DNA from: Kamptonema formosum PCC 10802
GTDB lineage: Bacteria; Cyanobacteriota; Cyanobacteriia; Cyanobacteriales; Oscillatoriaceae
Reading direction: 5' to 3'
NCBI RefSeq assembly: GCF_000332335.1
Contig: NZ_KB235948.1
Coordinates: forward strand, 4,884,281 to 4,944,608
DNA length: 60,328 nt
Positions 9,041 to 17,160 of the stretch are shown here, in pieces. Within the stretch, counting starts at the first letter, position 1, and every line of letters starts with the position of its first letter. Both the position numbers and the translations under genes were made by a program. The notes beneath the pieces were generated by a model that saw nothing but the letters and a program-made list of their open reading frames with translations, did not search any database and was not told where the DNA came from.

Positions 9041-10020
9041 GAAAAGGGAAAAGAGCCGGCAGCGGATGGCAGAACAGAAAGGTATATCATTATATCATAC
9101 AACCTCTATTCTGTCAAGAGTTTGCCGGTTAAAATATTTTTATGGCTGGGGCATAGGGCATGGGGCATGGGGCATGGGGCATGGGGTGGAGTCAGATTTT
9201 AGGCTTTTAATCTGCTTGTTATCCCAAGGGGAAGAGCCTCAATAAGTCCTTTTACAGGAAGATACTGGGAACGATAGATAGAGATAAAGAGCGGAAATTA
9301 AATGCGCTAAATGTCTTTGGGACAGGCGAGACGCCTGTCCTACGTCCTAACCTAAGCGCGGTACTGAACCGATCTGACGCCAGACACGTCATAAAACAGG
9401 AAGTCACCAGCCAGCTAAACTTTTCCTCTTTCAATGATGTGTGGCCCAAATTTCAACCGGCACCGCCCACCATAAAACACCTGGCGCGTGGGATTTAGCA
9501 CCGGCAGGCCAATCGCCACCCCCTTGTCCGCATTCAGCTGTTTGGGCACCCTAAACTCTGCGCTGGCTATTTAAGAAATCTCTGTTATTGAAGTGCGGCG
9601 TTCCGCCGGCCAGACGGCGCTGTGCCGTCAGCCAGACGCAGCCCGAAATGGCGTTGCAGCTATTGGCACTTCATTCAATTCAAAACCGCTGTATTTCCTG
9701 CAGGGCACAGGGGGTTCCAAAGCTAGAACTATTGCCGCTCACATCGCCAACCCACTGAAACTGCCAGTCGGCGAGCCGGTGCCCAACCGAACCCAATCAA
9801 ACTGATTGAAAGTCCGAAAAATTCCTGTGAGAGCTTCGCTGCTGACTCAGAGCATAGGGCTGCTGAATTTCAAGCGATCTGGGAGAGCCGGTGGGGAGAA
9901 ATTGAAGGTGCGGGTGCGTTCTGTCATTGGGAAACGCACCCCGCTGCCTAAATTTTTGTTTCCCTGCGCGGAACAGATGCCGAGATTTTTCAATCCTGTA
10001 AAATAAGCTGTTTAAGCTGC
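9041..10020. other. gene-poor region with repeats and possible gene relics
   Basis: A heptamer array of GGGGCAT lies at about 9150-9187. The palindromic word GGCGAGACGCC with TGTCCTACGTCC follows at 9322-9348; it recurs through the window. On the minus strand about 9395-9570 reads a protein-like frame (for example GLPVLNPTRQVFYGGR) interrupted by stops, and 9600-9800 minus reads QWVGDVSGNSSSFG, also broken. These look like remnants of lost genes. No intact gene is supported. Confidence 0.45.
9150..9187 (+). repeat. heptanucleotide STRR array, GGGGCAT type
   Basis: Five 7-bp units of GGGCATG with one A-for-G change (GGGGCATAGGGCATGG), just downstream of the J-domain gene. Confidence 0.85.
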
Positions 10021-10180
10021 TATAGCAGTATGCACTTAGGTTAAAACATTAAACCTTCAGGGCAGCCAGACGCTGGCCTACGTCTATATCCCAGTAGTAA
10101 TATGGGTTAGGACAATAGGAGCCGGAGTGCGAGGGTGCAAAAGAGGCCGAAATGTACGAACCTAAGTGGCTACTGCTATA
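10021..10180 (+). mobile_element. MITE, TATAGCAGT family, long-form copy A1
   Basis: A 160-bp non-coding element bounded by terminal inverted repeats of about 22 bp (TATAGCAGTATGCACTTAGG at the left; the right end reads CCTAAGTGGCTACTGCTATA). Copies at 12231-12390 and 29458-29617 are the same length and nearly identical inside. It encodes nothing and needs a transposase in trans. Confidence 0.85.
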
Positions 10181-10309
10181 TTTTGCGCAGCTTATCGGCT
10201 ATAATTCCTCTTGGGATTTGTTTAGCGCGATCGCGAGTAAAAGGCCCCAGGGGCATTTACCTCCGCACTAATTTAGCTTGTGGATAAATATAGTTGGTGG
10301 GCGAATAAC

Positions 10310-10582
10310 ATGTCAGTACCTGACCAGAAAATTTATAGAGGAAGAGGAGCCCCTAAAGGCCATGTGGGGAACCCCACTGGGGCGAATCAGTGGGTGTCTC
10401 GCAAGGGGGAGGGAGCTTTTCCCAGGATGTTTGCTGTTCGGATTTCTGAAGAAACTTGGGAGCAATTGCAGCGCCTGCCCGCTCATGTGCGGGCGAGAGC
10501 AGTGCGGGAATGGATAGACAGGGGTTTGGCGGAGTTTGATGGTGACTCTGGCTGCACGTGCGAGGTTTCCGCCAGCGAGTGA
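10310..10582 (+). CDS. small hypothetical protein with a ribbon-helix-like C-terminus
   Basis: A 90-residue protein from ATG 10310 (MSVPDQ). It has a basic Gly-rich N-terminal arm (GRGAPKGHVGNPTGANQW) and a segment FAVRISEETWEQLQRLP followed by ARAVREWIDRGL, the pattern of a beta strand plus two helices as in ribbon-helix-helix DNA-binding proteins or antitoxins. No toxin partner adjoins it. It is the only convincing frame in a 3.4-kb repeat-rich stretch. The family is not recognised. Confidence 0.55.
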   Translation: MSVPDQKIYRGRGAPKGHVGNPTGANQWVSRKGEGAFPRMFAVRISEETWEQLQRLPAHVRARAVREWIDRGLAEFDGDSGCTCEVSASE

Positions 10583-10728
10583 AAAGCTTCCTGGCTGCCG
10601 CAGCCGGTGAGAAGGGCTGCCCAGATGATAGACTCTCGTTGGAGAGGAATCTGTTTTGCAATATTCTGTGCCTCTGGGAAAACTGAGCGGTTGAACCAGA
10701 GGCATTCCCATCTCAAGGAATTTCGAGT

Positions 10729-10810
10729 CAGGACTTAGGCAGCGACACTCAATGTGGTGTGTGGTGCCGTACTCTCGGCTAACGCTACAGATACAGGCTT
10801 TATAAACCCG
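10729..10810 (+). repeat. element related to the CAGGACTT inverted-repeat sequence
   Basis: CAGGACTTAGGCAGCGACAC followed by TCAATGTGG parallels the left half of the element at 22083-22169 (CAGGACTTGCGCAGCGACAC, then TTAATGTGG). The right inverted repeat is missing here. Confidence 0.55.
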
Positions 10811-10829
10811 AGATCGTGGCACGGATCTG

Positions 10830-11155
10830 TATAGCAGTATGCACTTAGGTTAGAACATTAGACCTTCTGGGGGGGCGGGACGCCTGCCCTACGTCTATAT
10901 AGCAGTAAGCATTTAGGAAACCTACATTCCGGCCTCCCTTGCTTCCCCACTCCCGAAGCGGGAGCATCCCGTTTTTGCAAAGACTGTTACCCTCACCCTC
11001 CTAACCCCCCTCTCCCAGGGCGGGAGAGGGGCGAAAGAATCAAAAATTCTCCCCTCTCCCCTTGTGGGAGAGGGGTTGGGGGTGAGGGGGATTACAAAAA
11101 TGGGATGTTCCCTTCCGAAGCTTCTATTGTTCTAACTAATATGACTGCTGCTATA
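10830..11155 (+). mobile_element. MITE, TATAGCAGT family, form B1, interrupted by a second MITE
   Basis: The left part (TATAGCAGTATGCACTTAGG onward) and right part (TTCTATTGTTCTAACTAATA, ending TGCTGCTATA) match the uninterrupted ~163-bp copies at 11287, 21387 and 30977. Between them, at 10960-11114, sits a different element. Confidence 0.85.
10960..11114 (+). mobile_element. nested MITE with GGGAGCATCCC terminal repeats and a 7-bp target duplication
   Basis: About 155 bp with inverted ends GGGAGCATCCCGTTTTTG and CAAAAATGGGATGTTCCC. It is flanked by CCGAAGC at 10953-10959 and 11115-11121, and that word occurs once in uninterrupted copies of the host MITE. Long C-rich and G-rich arms would fold into one hairpin. 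A second copy lies at 27785-27936. Confidence 0.85.
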
Positions 11156-11286
11156 ACAGCCAGCTGGCACTACCAGCTGTTGACCGGCACAGCCGGCATA
11201 TTGCCACCCCACTCCTTGAAAGCCGGCGTTTTGAGAAAGAGGGCTTGCGGCAAAACCCGCTGTTTGCAGGCGAGGAATTTAAATGC

Positions 11287-11450
11287 TATAGCAGTAGCCA
11301 CTTAGATTAGAACATTAGACCTTCAGGGGGGGCGGGACGCCTGCCCTACGTCTATATAGCAGTAAGCATTTAGGAAACCTACATTCCGGCCTCCCTTGCT
11401 CCAGAGCTCCCGAAGTTTCTATTGTTCTAACTAATATGACTGCTGCTATA
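11287..11450 (+). mobile_element. MITE, TATAGCAGT family, form B2
   Basis: A 164-bp copy, uninterrupted, with an internal TATATAGCAGTAAGCATTTA and the right end ATATGACTGCTGCTATA. It lies only 130 bp from B1 in the same orientation. Confidence 0.85.
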
Positions 11451-11654
11451 GCCGCCGGTTAGTTACCTCACGGCGTGTGGAGACTGCCCTCGTAGCGTCA
11501 CAGACGCTGGCACCGCAGATTGTGCCGGTTGCCGGTTTTCCCGACTGGTTCCGCCGGCACTATTTTTGACCCGGATGCCACGTTACCGCCAGCGGTTGCA
11601 GTCACCGCCACAATAGCCACCGCGCCTGCGAATAGCTGACAATCTGACTTTAGT

Positions 11655-12150
11655 GAAAACTTAGTGAAAACTCAGCCACACGCCACCGGCAATTTGAATT
11701 TACAAGCAGGAGATCCCGTGCGGGTGCGCGACGGTCCCGCCGCTGCTGGGGCGATTTCGGGTGGCAATCTCACCATTCAAGGAGATCGCAGTACCGGCAC
11801 TTTAGCCCTCAACCACCCATTCCCCGATCTCACATCAGCCGGCCACATTATTTTGGCGAGTGATGGCAATATTTCTGGCGGCGCTCACCCTCGCGTGCCG
11901 GTGGCAAGTTCTCGGCGATCAATTTTGCCGGTTGTGCGGGGAAGTTTGCCAGTTCGCACGCTCCGATTTTACCGCAAATCAGGATAGAATTGATTTCACC
12001 GGCGCTCTCCTTTTTAGCAGGATCTCTATCTCTCAAGGCGCGGGCGCTCGCGCCACCGGCACCATCATTCAGGATGCCCTAACAGGCGAGTATCGAGCTG
12101 TGTTGCTGGGGGCGCTCGCCGGCAGTTTAAACCAGAGTTCTTTTGTCTAA
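11655..12150 (+). pseudogene. fragment of a filamentous-haemagglutinin-type (two-partner secretion) adhesin
   Basis: The frame at 11664-11987 reads GNLNLQAGDPVRVRDG, ISGGNLTIQGDRS, LALNHPFPDLTSAGHIILAS, the beta-helix language of the large FHA/CHAT-associated secreted proteins of filamentous cyanobacteria. The expected continuation (GGKFSAINFAGCAGKFASS) appears in another frame from about 11890, so at least one frameshift is present. There is no N-terminal secretion domain and no start. It is a relic of a much larger gene. Confidence 0.6.
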
Positions 12151-12164
12151 AGGTTACAAACATT

Positions 12165-12182
12165 AGCCCGCGCCGGCGGGCT
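12165..12182. repeat. REP-like palindrome AGCCCGC-n4-GCGGGCT
   Basis: A perfect 7-bp stem with a CCGG-type loop, followed by TCTGTCTGGATAGCGGC. Arms and flank match the REP-like hairpins at 48251 and 51115-51890. Confidence 0.6.
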
Positions 12183-12230
12183 CTGTCTGGATAGCGGCAG
12201 AATAAATTTTGCCGCTATACAAACACCAGA

Positions 12231-12390
12231 TATAGCACTATGCACTTAGGTTAGAACATTAGACCTTCAGGGCAGCCAGACGCTGGCCTACGTCTATATC
12301 CCAGGAGTAATATGAGTTAGGACAATAGGAGCAGGAGTGGGGGGGTGCAAAAGAAGCCGAAATGTACGAACCTAAGTGCCTACTGCTATA
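12231..12390 (+). mobile_element. MITE, TATAGCAGT family, long-form copy A2
   Basis: A 160-bp copy with the same inverted ends and interior as the copy at 10021, with a few substitutions. It ends 117 bp before the fetB-like gene. Confidence 0.85.
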
Positions 12391-12506
12391 TAATAAGCTG
12401 TTAGGCTTTTAACCTACTTTTCTGTTGAAAGGAGGCAGAGCCTCCAGATTGCGTTCCCAGCCTGAGGCTGGGAACGAGAGAGCGAGAAGAATTTACTGGA
12501 GATGAT

Positions 12507-13277
12507 ATGATACAATTAGACCTTACAGATATTGCCTTGGCATTAGGGATGATGGCGCTCGCCACCGGCTTGTCCGCATGGCAGCGGCTGGGATTGGAAG
12601 GGCAGCTGATTCTGGCTGCCGGTCGAACTGTGGTGCAGTTGGTTGTGGTGGGGTACTTCTTGGATGCCGTATTCGCTTTGAGGAATCCCTGGGTTGTGCT
12701 GGCTGTTTTTGCAGTAATGCTGACGGTTGCTGCTATTGTCGCCCGCAACCGGATTAGCAAGAAGATTCCCCGGGTGCTGCCGGTGGTGTGGGGGTCAATT
12801 TTTGCCGGTGCGGCGCTGACTCTACTCTACACCAATCTCCTGATTGTTCAGCCGGCACCTTGGTACGACCCGCAATATCTTATCCCGCTAGCCGGCATTG
12901 TCACAGGAAATGCAATGAACGGTGCGGCAATTGCCGGCGAACGTCTCGCCAGCACAATTAATGCTAGCCAGCAGGAAATTGAAACCCACTTGTGTCTGGG
13001 TGCCACCCCCGAACAAGCCGTGGCGCAGTACCGAAAAGATGCTATTAAAGCCGGAATGATTCCCACCCTCAACCAAATGATGGTGGTGGGTGTGGTAACG
13101 CTTCCCGGGACAATAACGGGTCAGATGTTGAGTGGTGTGAGCCCTATTGACGCTGCCGCCTACCAGATGTTAATTATGTTTATGCTCGCCTTTACCTGCT
13201 TGATTGCTACTGCGCTCCTCACTGGCGGACTGTGCCGGCAGTTTTTCAATCAAGCCGCTCAGCTGCAAAGGTTTTGA
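12507..13277 (+). CDS. fetB: FetB-like ABC transporter permease (UPF0014 family)
   Basis: A 256-residue membrane protein with about six to seven hydrophobic helices and the family's conserved middle: PLAGIVTGNAMNGAAIAGERL, then CLGATPEQAV and a KAGMIPTLNQMMVVGVVTLPG loop that contacts the ATPase. FetB with its ATPase FetA exports iron in E. coli. No fetA adjoins it, so the ATPase is elsewhere or the gene works with a shared one. ATG 12507 follows a GGAGATGAT ribosome site. Confidence 0.85.
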   Translation: MIQLDLTDIALALGMMALATGLSAWQRLGLEGQLILAAGRTVVQLVVVGYFLDAVFALRNPWVVLAVFAVMLTVAAIVARNRISKKIPRVLPVVWGSIFAGAALTLLYTNLLIVQPAPWYDPQYLIPLAGIVTGNAMNGAAIAGERLASTINASQQEIETHLCLGATPEQAVAQYRKDAIKAGMIPTLNQMMVVGVVTLPGTITGQMLSGVSPIDAAAYQMLIMFMLAFTCLIATALLTGGLCRQFFNQAAQLQRF

Positions 13278-13299
13278 TGTGAGAGGTGAGCCGGTGCAT

Positions 13300-13333
13300 G
13301 GATTTTGGATTTTGGATTTTGGATTTTGGATTT
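13300..13333 (+). repeat. heptanucleotide STRR array, GGATTTT type
   Basis: Nearly five tandem copies of GGATTTT, 23 bp after the fetB-like stop. The complementary version (AAAATCC) stands at 52109-52144 and a variant at 40918-40957. The rest of 13334-13811 holds no recognisable gene. Confidence 0.9.
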
Positions 13334-13811
13334 AAAAAATGGCAGGAAAGTCTTTTAAGCTAGAAAAAAATCCTATCTATAGCGCCCCTCACATGAGGGA
13401 TTTGGCGGCATTAGCTCCTTCAAATGATAAGCGCGATGTCTCATTTTTATGTGATCCGTAAAATCAGCTGAAAAAAGAGCCGAAAACTGAGCCGTTAAGT
13501 GAGCCAAAAAGCAAGAATAGCTGCCCTATGATAGAGGCACAGCACGAGCCGGCATTGCGGAGGAGCGCTTCACCCCAACTACGCCAGCCGGCAGTGCCGG
13601 ATGAGGGGAGACTGGCAGGTGCCGGTGAGGGATGCGGCGGTGCCGGCACTGTCGTGAATGAATCAACCGCAATCAAAGCTCAGTTTTGCAAAGTTTACGA
13701 CCTATTTAGGGCTGCCAGAGAACTGGCAGCTTTTTTCTCAGGGGTGGGGTGGGGAGAGGGGGAGAGAGAGAACATTTGTTCTGCCAAGCTTCTCCCTTCA
13801 CTCTTCTCGCC

Positions 13812-15650
13812 TCACACGCGCGGGTTGTAGGACCCAATCAGGGAGCCGGAGGGATCGTAAACTGAGATGGGAATGCCGGTTTTCTTGCTAATCAATTCCA
13901 GAGCGGTTTGCAACCGCTGGACGTGATCGTCCACCTTGAGCCGGCTCTTGTAGTCGCGCTGTTTGTCTGCAGTCAGGGCAGTGTCTCGCACAGCTTGCCG
14001 GTATTCTGGAGTAATGTAAACGGTAAGCATGTCGCTGCTGACGGTGTAGTCGCAAATTTTCAGCGCATTGCTACAGGTCTTTTTCAGATCGGTGCGGGCT
14101 TTTTGCAAAGCGAGAGCCACTTGCAGTTTGCTTTGGGCTCGCTGCAGGGAGTTGCTGTAAGACTCCCGCAACGGCAGGGACTGCGCGTAGAAATCCGTTT
14201 CGCTTGGCACCTGTTCGGCGTAGTTGAGCGCCTTGCGCCAGAGAATCACCGCTTGGAACCACTGGTTGAGTCGCTCGGCTCGCTGTGCGTCTTCCGCCAG
14301 ACGCAAGGACTGATTGTAAGCATTCGCCCCCATCTGTTCAGTCGTCCTGCGCTCGCGGGAAGCCGCGAGTTTGAGCCGGTAGTCCTGCAAAAGCCGCTGA
14401 GCTTCCTCAGACGCTACGGTTCGCGGGGGAATCTGCGCCAGCGCCTGAACCGCCGTCTGCCAAGTGGCGTAGACCACCTGCCAGCTTTCCAGAGACTGGG
14501 CCACACTTTGACGGGCTTCGGCCATTTTGGCCGCGTCTTTCGCTGTTTTCAGTTTCTTTTCACCGAGTTGCTCGGCATTGACTCGCCCGTTAATCTCCTT
14601 TAAATTCGCGCGATACTCTTTCAATTTTCGCTCTCGCCACGGAGCCACCTCACTGTCCGCAGGCAGTTGTTCTAGCTGAGCGATCGCCTCTCGCCATTCC
14701 GATTGAATTTCTAGCCAAGTCGGCACCGAATAGGGAGGATTTTGGCTTCTCCCGGCAGCTGCAGTGGCTTTCTTTTGGATCTCTAAAATCGCACTGACGC
14801 GCTTTTCCCGCACTTCATAACTCCGCAGTAAACTCTGAGCTTGCGGGTAATAAAAAGACCAGAAAGGAATGGGTTTTAAAATTTCGGCTGCCCGAGCGAG
14901 TTGCTCCTGGGCCCGCACCGGCCCAAAAGCAGTTTTTTCCTGCTGGAGGGTTTTTTCGGAGTCTTGGCCCAGCTGCTGGGCGGTTGCAATCTCCCCGCAC
15001 TTGCCCAGCACGCAGGGACGGCTCAGGGGGTAAACACCGGCCACCAGCACCAAAAGGGTGAAGCCGGCGCTAGTGAGCAGCGCCGGCAGCAGGGAGTGAG
15101 GCCCTCTCAGCGCTAGTGAGGTTTCCGACGCCACCGTCAAAGTCGGCAGCGGATCGAACTCCTCAGCGGGTGCCGGTGGCTCGCTCACCTCAGGGTGGGG
15201 CGCATCCTCACCGCTGGCAGCATCCCGGACGAGATCTGCTCGATCCAAGCTCTCTAAGTCCGCTGAATTGCCCACACTTGCTCCCACCGGCTCTGCGCTC
15301 TCGGGCGCAACGGGTGCGGGAGGGGGGGGCGGCGGCTGTTTCGCCACTGGTGCCAGGGTGAAGGCGTGGGAGGCATAGGGCTGATTTTTGCTGGCAACTC
15401 GCAGGTACAGCTGCACCTTTTGGCTGTTCTGAGGGCGCAACAGGCTTTTGATGGCTTGCTCCAAAACGCTGAAAACTTGTTGCGGGTCGGGCACCACCAC
15501 CTCTGGGTGCTGGCCCAAAACCATTAAAGTGTCTTGCCGGCGGACACATTTCACGTGAAGCGGGCCATTTAGAAAAAATTTCAACTGCAAGCGCTCTTCT
15601 AGCAGCTGCCCTAGAATTTGCATATCACCTTGGCGCACTGCTGTTGTCAT
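13812..15650 (-). CDS. unknown membrane-anchored coiled-coil protein
   Basis: A 612-residue protein. The N-terminal ~110 residues form a compact domain (MQILGQLLEERLQLKFFLNG, VLGQHPEVVVPDPQQVFSVL). A Pro/Ala/Glu-rich linker follows, then one transmembrane helix at about residues 190-215 (LLTSAGFTLLVLVAGVYPL). After it come some 330 residues of Ala/Gln/Glu/Arg-rich helices, likely coiled coil or helical repeats, and a short C-terminal domain ending ISVYDPSGSLIGSYNPRV. The layout suggests a cytosolic domain joined to an extracytoplasmic helical stalk. I do not recognise the family. It is transcribed alone. Confidence 0.7.
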   Translation of the reverse strand: MTTAVRQGDMQILGQLLEERLQLKFFLNGPLHVKCVRRQDTLMVLGQHPEVVVPDPQQVFSVLEQAIKSLLRPQNSQKVQLYLRVASKNQPYASHAFTLAPVAKQPPPPPPAPVAPESAEPVGASVGNSADLESLDRADLVRDAASGEDAPHPEVSEPPAPAEEFDPLPTLTVASETSLALRGPHSLLPALLTSAGFTLLVLVAGVYPLSRPCVLGKCGEIATAQQLGQDSEKTLQQEKTAFGPVRAQEQLARAAEILKPIPFWSFYYPQAQSLLRSYEVREKRVSAILEIQKKATAAAGRSQNPPYSVPTWLEIQSEWREAIAQLEQLPADSEVAPWRERKLKEYRANLKEINGRVNAEQLGEKKLKTAKDAAKMAEARQSVAQSLESWQVVYATWQTAVQALAQIPPRTVASEEAQRLLQDYRLKLAASRERRTTEQMGANAYNQSLRLAEDAQRAERLNQWFQAVILWRKALNYAEQVPSETDFYAQSLPLRESYSNSLQRAQSKLQVALALQKARTDLKKTCSNALKICDYTVSSDMLTVYITPEYRQAVRDTALTADKQRDYKSRLKVDDHVQRLQTALELISKKTGIPISVYDPSGSLIGSYNPRV

Positions 15651-15944
15651 AGGGCCATCCTACCGATTTAGTAATTTACTCTCAAGCAGGTTTTCACATT
15701 GCTTGGCGGTTTCCGGGACTGGATACCAAATACATTATGTGATAGCACAAAACCCGCCCTAAAGGTGCGGCTGCCCCTGCCGCAGCGCCCCCATCCCAGC
15801 CGTCGCGGGCTGCGGCTTGCCAACGGTGCGGGTGCCCGCACCCTCGCGGTGCCCGACCCCTCAGGGAAGTCAGCCGGCCTGTTGTAGCCGGAAAACCTGT
15901 ATGGTAATATAAATTCCCCTAATTTAGGTGCTATCGCCCTCACA

Positions 15945-16862
15945 ATGTCTGACAGCGTTCCACTGGAACAACAAGTGGTCCTGATTACCGGTGCCTCCTC
16001 TGGAATTGGTGCCGCGCTCGCTAGAGCGCTCGCCGAGAAATTCCCGGGCATCCGCTTAGTGCTCGCCGCTCGCAGTATCGAACAGCTAGAACAGGTGGCC
16101 ACGGACTGCCGCAAAGCCGGTGCTGAGGTGTTCGCCGCCCCCACCGATATGTCCAGCACTGAACAGGTAGAATCTCTCGCCAGCAGCGCCCTGGAGCGTT
16201 TTGGCAGGGTTGACACCCTGATCAATAATGCCGGGTATGGCCAGATGGGGCCGGTGGAGTTCATCTCCCCCGGCGATGTCCGCCGGCAGTTCGAGGTCAA
16301 TGTCGTCGGTCCGGTGACGCTGATCCGGGCTCTGGTGCCGGTGATGCGCGACTGTGGCGGCGGGCGCATTGTCAATATCAGCTCGATCGCCGGTCGTATC
16401 GCCTTTCCCTTTGGCGGAGTGTACAGCGCCTCCAAATTTGCAATAGAAGCCCTCAGCGACTCGCTGCGCATGGAGCTCGCGCCGTTTAACATTCATGTGA
16501 TCTTGATTGAGCCCGGACCGGTGAGCACTAACTTTTTTACCGTGGCGACTCAAACCTCGGAGCGGGCTGTGCCGGCACCCCAAACGACCCCCTACAGCGC
16601 GGCCTTCAAAAAGCTCCTGGAAACGGACAGACCCACTGACCTACAGGCGTGGAGCCCCGAAAGAGTCGCCAAAGTGATTTTGCAGGCTTTAACAGACCGG
16701 CACCCCCGCCCCCGCTATATGGCAGCGACGGGCGGCAATTTCCTGCTGTTTTTGATGACCAAATTGCTGCCGGTGCGCACTGCAGACGCCTACTGGCAGC
16801 GCTTCTACGGCATCGACCGGATTGTCTTTAACTGGCGGAAGCGCAAAAAATCGCTGGATTAA
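15945..16862 (+). CDS. short-chain dehydrogenase/reductase (SDR)
   Basis: A 305-residue classical SDR. The Rossmann motif TGASSGIG is at 15-22, NNAG near 90, the catalytic Ser in NISSIAG near 147, and YSASK with Tyr160/Lys164. It uses NAD(P)H to reduce or oxidise a carbonyl; the substrate cannot be read. The C-terminal extension with a hydrophobic stretch (GGNFLLFLMTKLLPV) resembles membrane-associated SDRs acting on lipids or retinoid-like substrates. ATG 15945 begins 24 residues before the end of the dinucleotide motif, as usual. Confidence 0.88.
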   Translation: MSDSVPLEQQVVLITGASSGIGAALARALAEKFPGIRLVLAARSIEQLEQVATDCRKAGAEVFAAPTDMSSTEQVESLASSALERFGRVDTLINNAGYGQMGPVEFISPGDVRRQFEVNVVGPVTLIRALVPVMRDCGGGRIVNISSIAGRIAFPFGGVYSASKFAIEALSDSLRMELAPFNIHVILIEPGPVSTNFFTVATQTSERAVPAPQTTPYSAAFKKLLETDRPTDLQAWSPERVAKVILQALTDRHPRPRYMAATGGNFLLFLMTKLLPVRTADAYWQRFYGIDRIVFNWRKRKKSLD

Positions 16863-17130
16863 AGCATCTAATTTTCTAGCCGGCAGGGAGGTTTAGTAAG
16901 GCCAAGATTTAATATTAGCGGTTTCAGGAAATAGCCAAAGATTACAGATGCAAATTTAATGAAGGATAGCGGGAGGGCGGCGGGGGGGAAATATCTTGCG
17001 GGGGCGTGCTTGCCTGCGCCCAACTCCGCCCTGCCTCCCAGATCCGTTACATTCGTTCTAGAATGCGCTGCCAGGAGCTGCCTGGAAGAGCGCCACAGGC
17101 CGGCGGGGAGGATTTTCCACTCGGCTGTCG

Positions 17131-17160
17131 AATCTGAACTCTAAACTCTAAACTCTAAAA
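17131..17160 (+). repeat. heptamer STRR (CTAAACT) abutting the sucC start codon
   Basis: Four tandem 7-bp units, CTGAACT then CTAAACT, end directly at ATG 17161. No Shine-Dalgarno can be seen; the repeat occupies its place. Confidence 0.8.

Noticed and set aside
13528-13891. Frames of 77-100 codons between fetB and the unknown membrane protein
   Set aside because: They run through GCCGGC-rich spacer and overlap the end of the minus-strand gene; no protein-like pattern.
15668-16492. 274-codon minus-strand frame
   Set aside because: It is antisense to the clear SDR gene and extends into repeat-like spacer.
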